Shown: piece after piece, positions 8,267-16,602 of the stretch
Numbering within the stretch: the stretch's first letter is position 1
Layout of the letters: each line of letters opens with the position of its first letter
Source: Tropicimonas sp047971885
GTDB lineage: Bacteria; Pseudomonadota; Alphaproteobacteria; Rhodobacterales; Rhodobacteraceae
Reading direction: 5' to 3'
DNA length: 64,000 bases
Assembly: GCF_047971885.1 (NCBI RefSeq)
Contig: NZ_JBKEAE010000027.1
Location: forward strand, 1-64,000
Program-made: the position numbers and the translations under genes
Notes under the pieces: model-generated
Databases searched by the model: none
What the model saw: only the letters and a program-made list of their open reading frames with translations
What the model was told of the DNA's origin: nothing

Positions 8267-9469
8267 ATGAGACAGACGTGGCGATGGTTCGGTCCCAGAG
8301 ACCTTGTTTCGATCGATGCCGTTCGCCAGGCCGGTGCGGAGGGGATCGTGACGGCGCTGCATCATGTGCCGACCGGGACCGTGTGGTCGCCGGCGGAAAT
8401 CGAGCAGCGCAAGCGCGAGATCGCCACGATGAAGGATGGCAGCCCGTCCACACTGACATGGGACGTGGTGGAAAGCCTGCCGGTTTCCGAGGATATCAAG
8501 AAACAGTCGGGTGACTGGCGGGCGCATATCGCCGCCTACAAGCAGAGCCTGCGAAACCTTTCCGATGCCGGAATCGGGGTGATCTGCTACAATTTCATGC
8601 CGGTGCTCGACTGGACAAGGACCGATCTGGCCTGGCGTCTGCCCACAGGCGGCACCTGCATGCGCTTCGACCTGACCGATTTTGCTGCCTTCGACATCTT
8701 CATTCTGGAGCGCCCCGGCGCCGACGCGGATTTTCCCGAAGAGGTGCGCGCGGCGGCCTCGGCCCGGCTTGCCGGAATGGACGGGGCGCGTCAGGAACGG
8801 CTTGCGCGCAACGTGGTCTTCGGGCTGCCCGGCGCGGCCGAGAGCTTCACGCTGGAAGACGTACGCCGGCACCTTGCCGAATACGCGCCGCTCGGCGCCG
8901 ACGGGCTGCGGGCCAATATGGCGGCTTTTCTGGAAGAAGTGGCTCCGCTGGCGCAGGAACTTGGCCTGCGGCTCTGCTGCCACCCCGACGATCCGCCCTT
9001 TTCGCTGCTCGGACTGCCGCGGATCATGTCGACCGAGGCCGACTACACCTGGCTGATCAATGCGGTGGATCTTCCGGCCAACGGCATCACGCTGTGTTCG
9101 GGCTCGCTCGGGGCGCGGCCCGACAACGATCTGCCGGGAATGATGAAGCGGTTGGGGGACCGGGTGCATTTTCTGCACCTGCGCAATGTCCGGCGCGAGA
9201 CGGCGGGCATTCCCTGTTCCTTCCACGAGGCCGAACACCTTGGCGGCGGCACCGACATGGTGGCGCTGGTCCGGGCGGCACTGGCCGAGGAGGCGCGCCG
9301 CCGCGTTGCCGGCCGCGCCGATGCCTCGATCCCGTTCCGGCCGGATCACGGACAGGATATCCTCGACGATCTCGGCCGGCAGGCGCAGCCCGGCTATCCC
9401 TCGATCGGCCGTCTGAAGGGGCTTGCCGAACTCAGGGGGATCATTGCCGCCGAAACCCACGCAGGCTGA
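8267..9469 (+). CDS. uxuA: Mannonate dehydratase
   Basis: Dehydrates D-mannonate to 2-keto-3-deoxy-D-gluconate in hexuronate catabolism; cytoplasmic TIM-barrel metalloenzyme. The 400-residue product is family length and starts with the typical MRQTWRWFGPRD. It has CYNFMPVLDWTRT near residue 108, CCHPDDPP near 242, the LCSGSLG segment and FLHLRNV followed by SFHE. It is transcribed away from the GntR-TRAP-dehydrogenase operon, indicating common control. UxuB, KDG kinase and KDPG aldolase are not in this window. Confidence 0.95.
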   Translation: MRQTWRWFGPRDLVSIDAVRQAGAEGIVTALHHVPTGTVWSPAEIEQRKREIATMKDGSPSTLTWDVVESLPVSEDIKKQSGDWRAHIAAYKQSLRNLSDAGIGVICYNFMPVLDWTRTDLAWRLPTGGTCMRFDLTDFAAFDIFILERPGADADFPEEVRAAASARLAGMDGARQERLARNVVFGLPGAAESFTLEDVRRHLAEYAPLGADGLRANMAAFLEEVAPLAQELGLRLCCHPDDPPFSLLGLPRIMSTEADYTWLINAVDLPANGITLCSGSLGARPDNDLPGMMKRLGDRVHFLHLRNVRRETAGIPCSFHEAEHLGGGTDMVALVRAALAEEARRRVAGRADASIPFRPDHGQDILDDLGRQAQPGYPSIGRLKGLAELRGIIAAETHAG

Positions 9470-9487
9470 TGCCCGCAGGCCAGCGCC

Positions 9488-10681
9488 TCAGCCGCCCTGC
9501 ATGTTGTTCAGGTAGAGGAACGCGGCAGCCGTGAAGACGGCGGCGACCACGGCAAGGGCGATCTTCCACGCCGAATAGGGCCGCTCGCCCCTGACTTCGC
9601 CGGTCCGGGCATTGACCACGAAGCGATAGCTCTTGCCGCTGTACCTGTAGGCCGCCACCCAGATCGGCAGCAGGATGTGCTTGAAGGTGACATTGCCGAT
9701 ATCGGTCCGGGCGCCGGTGATCTGCTGGTGGTCGCCGCCGATGTCGCGCCGGATGTCGCTGGCGATGACGGCGTCCATCTTGCGCCGGGCGATGGCAAAG
9801 CCGGGTTCCAGTTCGACCGAATATCCCTCGGCCCCGAAACCGGCAAGGTATTCGGGCAGAAACGGCTTCAGATCGCCCAGATCCCAAGGCTCCAGGGCGT
9901 CGGTGTAATCCCGTGGCAGGCTGTCGGAGGCCAGCACCAGAACGTCGTCGAAATCGCGCGCCACCTGGCCCGAGACGCTGCGCCAGCGGGTCCTGCGCAC
10001 CTGGGTCGTCCGGGGCTTGCCATCGACCATCCGGGTTTCGGTGGTCCAGTAATCGTCGCCCCGCCGCCCGGAATAGCGGGTCCGGGTATCGGCGTCGTAT
10101 GTCCAGTAGGGAACATACATGCCGTTCATCCGTCGCCCCTTGCGGGCGTATTGCTGCAATCCGTTCGGCGCGAACCACAGGCGGCCAAGCCATTTTGTCA
10201 TTGCTGCGTGCGCGGTGCGCTCGTCCAGTGCAAAGGGCAGCACGGCCTGCGGTTTCAACTGCCGGTGGACACCGCTGTCGACGACAACCGGCGAGGCGCA
10301 GAACGGGCATTCCTTGGCCTGTTCGCCATCGGCGAACTCGATCTGCGCGCCGCAACTCTGGCAATTGAGCGTGCGCACCGAAACGATCTGCGCGGCGGGC
10401 ACCTCCTGCCGCAGCGCCGCCTGATAATCGAGTTCCTGCAAGGCGGATGTCCAGGATGCGCGCCCGATTGCGCTGATCGGCTCCACATGGCCGCAATGGT
10501 CGCAGACCAGATTGCCGGTGTCGGGCGAAAACCGCATGTCCGAGCCGCAGGTGGGGCAGGGAAAGCGGTATTCCTCGTTGACCGCTCCGGCCGCGGCGTC
10601 ATCGTCGCTTTCCGGGGTCGGGGCCGGCGGCGGTGCGCCCGCATCGCTGCCGGAACGCGGTACTCTGGGAATATCGCTCAT
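9488..10681 (-). CDS. Membrane-anchored double zinc-ribbon protein
   Basis: 397 residues. Two zinc ribbons are seen: Cys42/Cys45/Cys60/Cys63 and Cys107/Cys110/Cys125/Cys128. A central soluble region rich in Trp, Tyr and charged residues follows, then one C-terminal transmembrane helix (about 370-390) ending in a short tail. It resembles the TFIIB-type zinc-ribbon proteins encoded beside SPFH proteins in several bacteria (Bacillus YdjG is the comparison I have in mind). It is the last gene of the six-gene cluster, 18 bases after the SPFH gene. Function is unknown; a role in recruiting or anchoring the SPFH partner at the membrane is my inference. Confidence 0.82.
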   Translation of the reverse strand: MSDIPRVPRSGSDAGAPPPAPTPESDDDAAAGAVNEEYRFPCPTCGSDMRFSPDTGNLVCDHCGHVEPISAIGRASWTSALQELDYQAALRQEVPAAQIVSVRTLNCQSCGAQIEFADGEQAKECPFCASPVVVDSGVHRQLKPQAVLPFALDERTAHAAMTKWLGRLWFAPNGLQQYARKGRRMNGMYVPYWTYDADTRTRYSGRRGDDYWTTETRMVDGKPRTTQVRRTRWRSVSGQVARDFDDVLVLASDSLPRDYTDALEPWDLGDLKPFLPEYLAGFGAEGYSVELEPGFAIARRKMDAVIASDIRRDIGGDHQQITGARTDIGNVTFKHILLPIWVAAYRYSGKSYRFVVNARTGEVRGERPYSAWKIALAVVAAVFTAAAFLYLNNMQGG

Positions 10682-10699
10682 CGGACGCGGACCTCCCGG

Positions 10700-11836
10700 T
10701 CAGGTTCCCGGTGGCGGTGGCGGCGGCAGAACGGTGAAAAGCTGGGCAAGCTCCTGCACATCCTCGGCCCTTTTCCACCCGTCCTGCCCTGCGGTCCAGA
10801 CATGGCTGTCGCGCGTCAGGCTGCCGTCGCTGGCCATCCGGCCCATGTCGGCCCTGGAGAACGGGCCGGAGGTCTGGCCATCCTTCGCGATATGCCAGAC
10901 ATGCTCCACCGGCGGGGGCGGCGGGGCATGCGGCGTGGCGGCGGGTGCCTGCGCGCCGGCCCCCCACGGCCCCTGCATCATTCCGGGCTGGGCCATCTGG
11001 CTGGCCATCGCCATGCCCATCCCCATGCCGAGCCCCGCACCCATGCCGCCGCCGCCGGACGGGTTGCGCGCCGCCGCCGTCATTGCTTCGGCCGCCGAAT
11101 ATTGGCTGAACCTGCCCAGATCGCCGGCGATACCCATCGAGGTCCGCTTGTCGAGCGCCGCCTCGACCGCGGGCGGCAGCGAGATGTTCTCGATATAGAA
11201 TTCGGGCATCACGAGGCCGTATTCCGTCAGAACCTCGCTGACCTTGGCGGCGATCAGCTTGCCCATTTCGGCGGTGTTCGCGGCCATGTCGAGCACCGGA
11301 ACGCCCGAACCGGCGACCACGCGGCTGCTTTCCTGCACGATGATGTTGCGGATCTGGAAAGTGATCTCGTCGGTGGTGAATTCGCCGTCGGTGCCGACGA
11401 TCTCGGTCATGAAACGCGCCGGATCGGTGACGCGGATCGAATAGGTGCCGAAGGCGCGGATGCGCGTCGGGCCGAATTCGGGGTCGCGCACCATAACTGG
11501 GTTCTTGGTGCCCCATTTCAGATCGGTGAAACGGGTGGTGTTGACGAAATAGATCTCGGACTTGAACGGGCTCTTGAAGCCGTGGTCCCAGTGCTGGAGT
11601 GAGGTCATGATCGGCATGTTGTTGGTCTCGAGCATGTAGAGACCGGGGGTGAACACGTCGGCAATCTGCCCCTCGTGGACGAACACCGCCGCCTGCCCCT
11701 CGCGCACCGTCAGCTTGGCGCCATACTTGATCTCGTGGCCGTGACGTTCGAACCGCCAGACCAGCGTGTCGTGGGTGTCGTCGGTCCATTCGATGACATC
11801 AATGAACTGGCCCGACAGGAAATCGAAAATGGCCAT
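10700..11836 (-). CDS. SPFH-domain protein with C-terminal GYF_2 domain (YdjI-like)
   Basis: 378 residues. An N-terminal SPFH/band-7-like region (about 1-230) of the soluble 'virion core protein' type is followed by a Gly/Met/Ala/Pro-rich linker (about 256-310). Then comes a GYF_2-type domain (about 312-366, with WHIAKDGQTSGPFS and DGWKRAEDV) and a poly-Pro end. GYF domains bind proline-rich ligands, and both its own tail and its neighbours are proline-rich. SPFH proteins form large membrane-associated rings or microdomains. It lies between the DUF2927 lipoprotein and the zinc-ribbon gene. Likely a scaffold of a membrane-stress complex (inference). Confidence 0.85.
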   Translation of the reverse strand: MAIFDFLSGQFIDVIEWTDDTHDTLVWRFERHGHEIKYGAKLTVREGQAAVFVHEGQIADVFTPGLYMLETNNMPIMTSLQHWDHGFKSPFKSEIYFVNTTRFTDLKWGTKNPVMVRDPEFGPTRIRAFGTYSIRVTDPARFMTEIVGTDGEFTTDEITFQIRNIIVQESSRVVAGSGVPVLDMAANTAEMGKLIAAKVSEVLTEYGLVMPEFYIENISLPPAVEAALDKRTSMGIAGDLGRFSQYSAAEAMTAAARNPSGGGGMGAGLGMGMGMAMASQMAQPGMMQGPWGAGAQAPAATPHAPPPPPVEHVWHIAKDGQTSGPFSRADMGRMASDGSLTRDSHVWTAGQDGWKRAEDVQELAQLFTVLPPPPPPGT

Positions 11837-11860
11837 AGGTTAACTCCTTCGTCAAACGTT

Positions 11861-12832
11861 TCAGCTTTCGCCGCCCATCAGTTCGCCGGCGATCTCGTCG
11901 ACGATCGGGCGCGCCTGCGTGGCGGTCATGCCGGGCGACAGCCGGCTGTCGTAGAGGATTTTCAGCATAAGCTCGTCCTGCGTCGTCAGCAGGGCGAATT
12001 CCTCGTCGTCGTTGAACAGCGAGGGCCGGGCGACCGGGCTGTCGTTGGCCAGCCCCAGCCCCTGTGCCAGTTCCTCGTGCAGGCACGACAGCCGCAGCAG
12101 GTCGGGGTGTTCGGCCCGGATCACCGCCACCGCCTGTGAATAGGACGGATCGTTGCCGCGCGAGAAGGCAAAGACCAGACAGAAGGTCTGGCGCGGCATG
12201 GTCTCGATCGTGCGCAGCACGGTATCGCTGATGCCGGGGACCATCGTCCTGAGTTGCGGCCCGAACTGCCGCCGCTCGTCCTCATGCAGGAAGAGAACGT
12301 AGAAATTGGCATTGTTGCCGCCGGTCACGCCGATCGGATGCCCGCTGGCGCGGCGCAACCGGCTCGCGTAATCGGTCAGCGCCGCACTGTCCTGCGCCCG
12401 TTGCCCGGCCTCGACGGTCTCGCCGAAGACCGCCCTGAAGCGGACCGGCCCGCCCCAGCGCCGCAACTGGCTTTCGGTCTGTTCCGGCACCAGCACACCG
12501 GCGCGCGCGACATATTCGTCGTAAAGGGCGATACGGACGAAGTTTTCGACCAGATTGTGCTGGCTGAACGGCGTATCCGCGCCGCCGCCATCGGTTCTGA
12601 GCAGCCCCTGCGCCAGCAGATCGGACTGAACCCGCGCATAGTAGCGCTGCAGTTCGTAGCTGAGCGCCGAACGCGCGACGGGCACGGGGGCCTCGGCTGG
12701 TTCGGATTTCTGCGGCGGTGCGGGCGGCTCGGCCGGCGTGTCGGGCACGGGGGCTTCGCATGCGCCCAGCATGGCCAGCCCGAGGGCCGCCAGCCATGCA
12801 TGCATCCGGTCTGATGCCCCGCGCCCGGTCAT
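11861..12832 (-). CDS. DUF2927 lipoprotein, putative zinc-peptidase-like
   Basis: 323 residues. A short hydrophobic N-terminus ends in the lipobox LGAC (AMLGACEAP), then a Pro/Ala-rich linker, then the DUF2927 domain. The motif SCLHEELAQGLGLANDS near residue 250 contains HEExxQ-like residues typical of zinc peptidase folds, so a metalloprotease-related function is possible but unproven. The start at 12832 lies 2 bases after the TelA stop; Met10 at 12805 is an alternative that leaves a more classical lipoprotein signal. It is an envelope-facing member of the cluster. Confidence 0.8.
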   Translation of the reverse strand: MTGRGASDRMHAWLAALGLAMLGACEAPVPDTPAEPPAPPQKSEPAEAPVPVARSALSYELQRYYARVQSDLLAQGLLRTDGGGADTPFSQHNLVENFVRIALYDEYVARAGVLVPEQTESQLRRWGGPVRFRAVFGETVEAGQRAQDSAALTDYASRLRRASGHPIGVTGGNNANFYVLFLHEDERRQFGPQLRTMVPGISDTVLRTIETMPRQTFCLVFAFSRGNDPSYSQAVAVIRAEHPDLLRLSCLHEELAQGLGLANDSPVARPSLFNDDEEFALLTTQDELMLKILYDSRLSPGMTATQARPIVDEIAGELMGGES

Positions 12833-12834
12833 GG

Positions 12835-14034
12835 TCAGCCGGCCGGTACCGAGGTTGCGGCGCTGTCGCCGAGCCCGGTCTGACGGGCCTTGGCCGATGC
12901 CAGCGTATCGCGCAACTCGTGCTCCATCTTCACCAGATCCTCTTCGGCGGCGGCGCGCCGCGCCTTGCCCTCGTCGGCGATCGCGAGGCTTTCGTTGATC
13001 GTGGCGATCAGGTCGGCATTCGCCTTGCGCACCGCCTCGATATCGAAGACGCCGCGCTCCATCTCCTGGCGGACGACCTTGTTGGATTCGCGCAGGTTCT
13101 TCGCGTTGGCGGTCAGCAGTTCGTTGGTCAGGTCGGTCGCTTCGCGCACCGCGCCCGCCGCTTCGGCCGAGCGCTGGATGGTAACCGCCTGGGCAAGCTG
13201 CGTTTCCCAGAGCGGCACCGTGTTGACCAGTGTCGAGTTGATCTTGGTGACCAGGCTCTTGTCGTTTTCCTGCACCAGCCGAATCGAGGGCAGCGACTGC
13301 ATCGTCACCTGGCGCGTCAGTTTCAGGTCGTGCACGCGCCGCTCCAGATCGTCGCGCGCCGCGCGCAGGTCGCGCAGTTCCTGCGCTTCCATCACCTGCT
13401 TCTCTTCGGGTGCGGCGTCGACCTTGGCCGCCTTGGCCGGGATGACGCTCGTGTCAAGCTCGTCGAGCTTTGCCTCGCCCGCCGCGATATAGACCGCCAG
13501 TTCGTCATAGAAGCCGAGCGTCTTCTCATATAGCAGGTCGAGCGACTTGATATCCTTCAGCAGCGTGTGCTCGTGGCCGAGCAGGTTGTCGGTAATCCTG
13601 TCGATCTGCGACTGGACCTCTTCATAGCGCGCGACGAAACCGGCAAAGGGCGCCGCCCTGCCCATCAGCCTTTCCCACCAGCTCCGCTTGCGGCGAACGT
13701 CCAGTTCGTTGACCGAAAAGCCGCGGATGGTGGTGACGATGTTGCGCAGCGAATCGCCGGCCGGGCCGACATCCTTGTTCTTTACATCCGCCAGCATTGC
13801 CTGGCTGATCTCCTGCAGTTCGGCCTGCGCGGCCGAGCCGAAGGAGATGATCGAATTGGTGTCGCGGACATCGATTTCGTCCATGCGGCGGCGTATCTCG
13901 GCGCTGACGCCGGGGGCTGCCTGCGCCAGCGACACGATCTCGTTGGCCGGCGCCGGAACGGGCAGTTGCACGGCGGTGACCTCCTCGATCACGGCAACCG
14001 CCTCGGTCGCCTTTTGCTGAATGTCCTGTGACAT
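12835..14034 (-). CDS. TelA/KlaA toxic-anion-resistance family protein
   Basis: 399 residues, largely alpha-helical with long coiled-coil stretches and the TelA signature ending VVRQEMERGVFDIEAVRKANADLI. The start at 14034 (MSQDIQQ) is preceded by GGAGGA at 6 bases; a TTG four codons earlier is less likely. The family is tied to tellurite resistance and, by comparative genomics, to chemical and membrane stress. It nearly always accompanies XpaC, as it does here 28 bases downstream of that gene. Probably a cytoplasmic, membrane-associated structural or adaptor protein. Confidence 0.9.
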   Translation of the reverse strand: MSQDIQQKATEAVAVIEEVTAVQLPVPAPANEIVSLAQAAPGVSAEIRRRMDEIDVRDTNSIISFGSAAQAELQEISQAMLADVKNKDVGPAGDSLRNIVTTIRGFSVNELDVRRKRSWWERLMGRAAPFAGFVARYEEVQSQIDRITDNLLGHEHTLLKDIKSLDLLYEKTLGFYDELAVYIAAGEAKLDELDTSVIPAKAAKVDAAPEEKQVMEAQELRDLRAARDDLERRVHDLKLTRQVTMQSLPSIRLVQENDKSLVTKINSTLVNTVPLWETQLAQAVTIQRSAEAAGAVREATDLTNELLTANAKNLRESNKVVRQEMERGVFDIEAVRKANADLIATINESLAIADEGKARRAAAEEDLVKMEHELRDTLASAKARQTGLGDSAATSVPAG

Positions 14035-14062
14035 GTCTTCCTCCAATTCCTTGTTTCTATTT

Positions 14063-14950
14063 CTATTCCACCCGCACGCCTTCGCGCTTCAACCGGTCGC
14101 GCAGCACGCCGATCTCGACATCGAGCGCCGTGCGGTCGCTCACCATCAGGGTTTCGGTCTTGGCACTGAAGTTCTGCTCCAGATCGTCGAGAAGCGCCGT
14201 GTAATCGGCTTTTGCCTGCGCGTCGCGCCCGCGCGAATAGAGATCGGCGAATCTGACCGTCGCATCCGCGGCGCCCTTCAGATAGACCACCAGGAACTTG
14301 CGCGCCGCTGTCAGGTCGCGCGGATCTTCCTCGACCTTGCGGCACATCTGGCGCGCGGTGGCCTGAAACGCCTCGACCCGCCGTTCCAGACCGCGATCGC
14401 CGGCGCGACCGATGGCATCGCCCATCCGGCCGAGTTGCTCCTCGGCCTCGTCCACCACCCTCGCGACACGATCCTGCTGAAACGAGTCGATCCCCTCGAC
14501 GTTCTTGTCGGCCATCGGGTCGATGCCAAAGGCGGCCAGATGCAGCGCCACGGCGATTGCGCCATAGAGCAGCGGGTCGAGCAGGCTGCCCGCCTCGGGG
14601 GAATAGGCGGCCAGCGCCACGCCCAGACCCGACAGGACCGCCGCCAGGATCTTGCGTGGCAGGGCGGGGCGGCGCGCCACCTTGCGCGCGTCGAATGCGG
14701 CCTCGGCCTTCAGCCCTTCGGAAAGCGTGTAGGCGGCGAAAAACAGGATCGCGGCGGCGATCAGGTCGCGCGCCATGCCTGTCGCCGATTGGCCGAACGC
14801 CCGGAACAGCAGTGGAACCGGCGCCAGATAGAGCAGGTTCACCCGTGCCGCGCCAAAGGCCCGCCGGGCGGTGCCCGCCGGGGCGCGCGACCCGCCCGTT
14901 TTCGGTGCCGGTCCGTCCGGGGAATACTTTCCGCCGTAGCGCTCTGCCAT
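14063..14950 (-). CDS. XpaC-like membrane protein (5-bromo-4-chloroindolyl phosphate hydrolysis family)
   Basis: 295 residues. The N-terminal 40 are basic/Pro-rich, then two or three hydrophobic segments (about 38-60, 62-85 and 100-140), followed by a helical cytoplasmic domain of the XpaC type. The family name comes from a phosphatase-substrate screen; catalytic activity is doubtful. Its ATG overlaps the stop of the small membrane gene as TGATG, showing translational coupling. It is the standard partner of TelA. Confidence 0.85.
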   Translation of the reverse strand: MAERYGGKYSPDGPAPKTGGSRAPAGTARRAFGAARVNLLYLAPVPLLFRAFGQSATGMARDLIAAAILFFAAYTLSEGLKAEAAFDARKVARRPALPRKILAAVLSGLGVALAAYSPEAGSLLDPLLYGAIAVALHLAAFGIDPMADKNVEGIDSFQQDRVARVVDEAEEQLGRMGDAIGRAGDRGLERRVEAFQATARQMCRKVEEDPRDLTAARKFLVVYLKGAADATVRFADLYSRGRDAQAKADYTALLDDLEQNFSAKTETLMVSDRTALDVEIGVLRDRLKREGVRVE

Positions 14951-15159
14951 CAACTCGCTCCGATCCAGCCGATGGCGACGCCGAAAATCAGCGCCCACAG
15001 CAGAACGAAGGCGATGCGGGGAACGAATCCGCTCTTCATCGGGCCCTCCTCGAATGCCTTTCCGGCCGTTCCCGCAACCGCGCCCGTAACCGCCGACAAC
15101 GCAATGGCGAGACCGATCGCGGCGGTCACAACCAGTAGCAGAGTCAGTAACAGTCGCAT
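14950..15159 (-). CDS. Small membrane protein, first gene of the stress cluster
   Basis: 69 residues with two hydrophobic segments: an N-terminal one (about 1-28, LLLTLLLVVTAAIGLAIAL) and a C-terminal one (about 48-66). A short loop containing EEGPMKSGF lies between them. I do not recognise a family. It overlaps xpaC by TGATG and starts about 33 bases after a candidate heat-shock-type promoter. It may be a membrane partner or assembly factor for XpaC. Confidence 0.7.
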   Translation of the reverse strand: MRLLLTLLLVVTAAIGLAIALSAVTGAVAGTAGKAFEEGPMKSGFVPRIAFVLLWALIFGVAIGWIGAS

Positions 15160-15198
15160 GGGGATGGCCCTCTTGCCGTACCTTGGTTCGGTTATATG

Positions 15199-15227
15199 AC
15201 ATGGGGATAATTGCCGCCAGCGCCAAG
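15199..15227 (-). promoter_or_regulatory. Candidate sigma-32 (RpoH)-type promoter for the stress cluster
   Basis: Read on the minus strand, CTTGGCG (15227-15221) is followed after 14 bases by CCCCATGT (15206-15199). Sigma-32 promoters have CTTGAAA, a 12-15 base spacer and CCCCATNT. The -10 match is complete and the -35 keeps CTTG. It would start transcription about 30 bases before the small membrane protein gene. Confidence 0.4.
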
Positions 15228-15274
15228 GGCCCGCCGCGTGGCACGAAACCGCCTAAAATACAGGCTCCCGGAAC

Positions 15275-16087
15275 TTACCTCGTACCGTCTGTCCGGCGCC
15301 GCCGGCGCAGTGGCCGTTTCTTCGCCTCGGCCGCCGGCCTGAAGTCCTTGTCGAGCCCAAGCTGGTCGCGCACCACCCGGCCCTTGATCTCTTCCACCTC
15401 GCCGGGTTTCAGGTCGCCGAGCCGGAACGGGCCGTAGGAGACGCGGATCAGGCGGTTGACCGCCATTCCGACGGTTTCCATCGCGCGCCGGATTTCCCGG
15501 TTCTTCCCCTCGCGCAGCGAGACCGTGACCCAGGCGTTCGCGCCCTGCTGGCGGTCGAGCGTGACCTCCATCGGCTGGAACCGCTCGCCGTCGATCTCCA
15601 GCCCGCGCCGCAGCGGCCCGAAGGTCGCATCGTTCGGCGTGCCCTTCATCCGCACGCGGTATTTTCTGAGCCACCCTGTCGCGGGCAGTTCCAGCCGCCG
15701 CTTGATCGCACCGTCGTTGGTCAGCAGCAGCAGCCCTTCGGAACTCAGGTCGAGCCGGCCCACCGACATCACGCGCGGCATGTCCGCCGGCAGCGAATCG
15801 AAGACGGTCGGCCGGCCCTTTTCGTCACGCGCGGTTGTCACCAGGCCGGCCGGCTTGTGGTAGAGCCACAGCCGGGGCGGCTCCGGCGCCTCCAGCGGCG
15901 TGCCGTCCACCGCCACGCGATCAGCGGCGGTGACGTTCAGCGCCGGGCTGGAAATCCGGGCGCCGTTCACTGTGACGCGGCCGGCCTCGATCATCCGCTC
16001 GGCCTCGCGGCGCGAGGCGATGCCGGCGCGGGCGATCACCTTGGCGATGCGTTCGCCGGCGGCGGGGGTCTGGGGTTTGTCGCTCAT
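15275..16087 (-). CDS. rluB: 23S rRNA pseudouridine synthase, RluB/RsuA family
   Basis: 270 residues. An S4 RNA-binding domain (about 11-60, RIAKVIARAGIASRREAERMI) is followed by the catalytic domain with VGRLDLSSEGLLLLTNDG; the Asp near residue 113 is the catalytic one in this family. A basic Arg/Lys tail follows. Converts a uridine in 23S rRNA to pseudouridine; RluB, RluE and RluF are alike, so the exact site is inferred. The start at MSDKPQTPAAG removes a non-homologous Arg/Pro-rich extension. It is divergent from tadA. Confidence 0.9.
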   Translation of the reverse strand: MSDKPQTPAAGERIAKVIARAGIASRREAERMIEAGRVTVNGARISSPALNVTAADRVAVDGTPLEAPEPPRLWLYHKPAGLVTTARDEKGRPTVFDSLPADMPRVMSVGRLDLSSEGLLLLTNDGAIKRRLELPATGWLRKYRVRMKGTPNDATFGPLRRGLEIDGERFQPMEVTLDRQQGANAWVTVSLREGKNREIRRAMETVGMAVNRLIRVSYGPFRLGDLKPGEVEEIKGRVVRDQLGLDKDFRPAAEAKKRPLRRRRRTDGTR

Positions 16088-16149
16088 CGCTTCCCGATAC
16101 GCCGCGCAAGCGGGCTTGCCAAGCCCGCGCCAGGCGTGCAGGGGAGGCC

Positions 16150-16602
16150 ATGAGCCCGTTTTCGAGCCATATGGACGCCGCCCTCGACGAGGCACGCGCC
16201 GCCGCCGCCCGGGGCGAGGTGCCGGTGGGCGCGGTTGTGGCCGATCCGTCAGGCCGGATAGTCGCCCGTGCCGGTAATCGCACGCGCGAGTTGTGCGATC
16301 CATCGGCCCATGCCGAGGTTCTGGCGATTCGCGCCGCCTGTTCTGCGGCCGGGTCGGAACGGCTGCCGGGCCATGCGCTCTACGTCACGCTCGAACCCTG
16401 CCCGGCCTGCGCGGCGATCATCGCCGCCGCCCGGATCGGCCGGCTCTATTACGGTGCGGACGATCCGAAATCCGGCGGCGTGGCACATGGCCCACGCATC
16501 TTCACCCACCCGCAGGCACATCACGTGCCCGAGGTTTACGACGGCATCCGGGCGGCGGAATCCGAGCGTCTTCTCAGGGATTTCTTCGCCGCGCGGCGTT
16601 AG
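16150..16602 (+). CDS. tadA: tRNA-specific adenosine deaminase
   Basis: 150 residues, full length. Deaminates A34 of tRNA-Arg(ACG) to inosine. The cytidine-deaminase-fold zinc site is seen as HAEV (His54, Glu56) and PCPAC (Cys84, Cys87), with the VPVGAVV substrate strand before it. It runs divergently from rluB, and its last 29 bases overlap the end of the convergent nucleotidyltransferase gene. Confidence 0.93.
   Translation: MSPFSSHMDAALDEARAAAARGEVPVGAVVADPSGRIVARAGNRTRELCDPSAHAEVLAIRAACSAAGSERLPGHALYVTLEPCPACAAIIAAARIGRLYYGADDPKSGGVAHGPRIFTHPQAHHVPEVYDGIRAAESERLLRDFFAARR

Noticed and set aside
9488..15159. PspA or TerD-family genes in the stress cluster
   Set aside because: Looked for in the neighbouring genes; none present, so the cluster is not a standard Psp or Ter operon.
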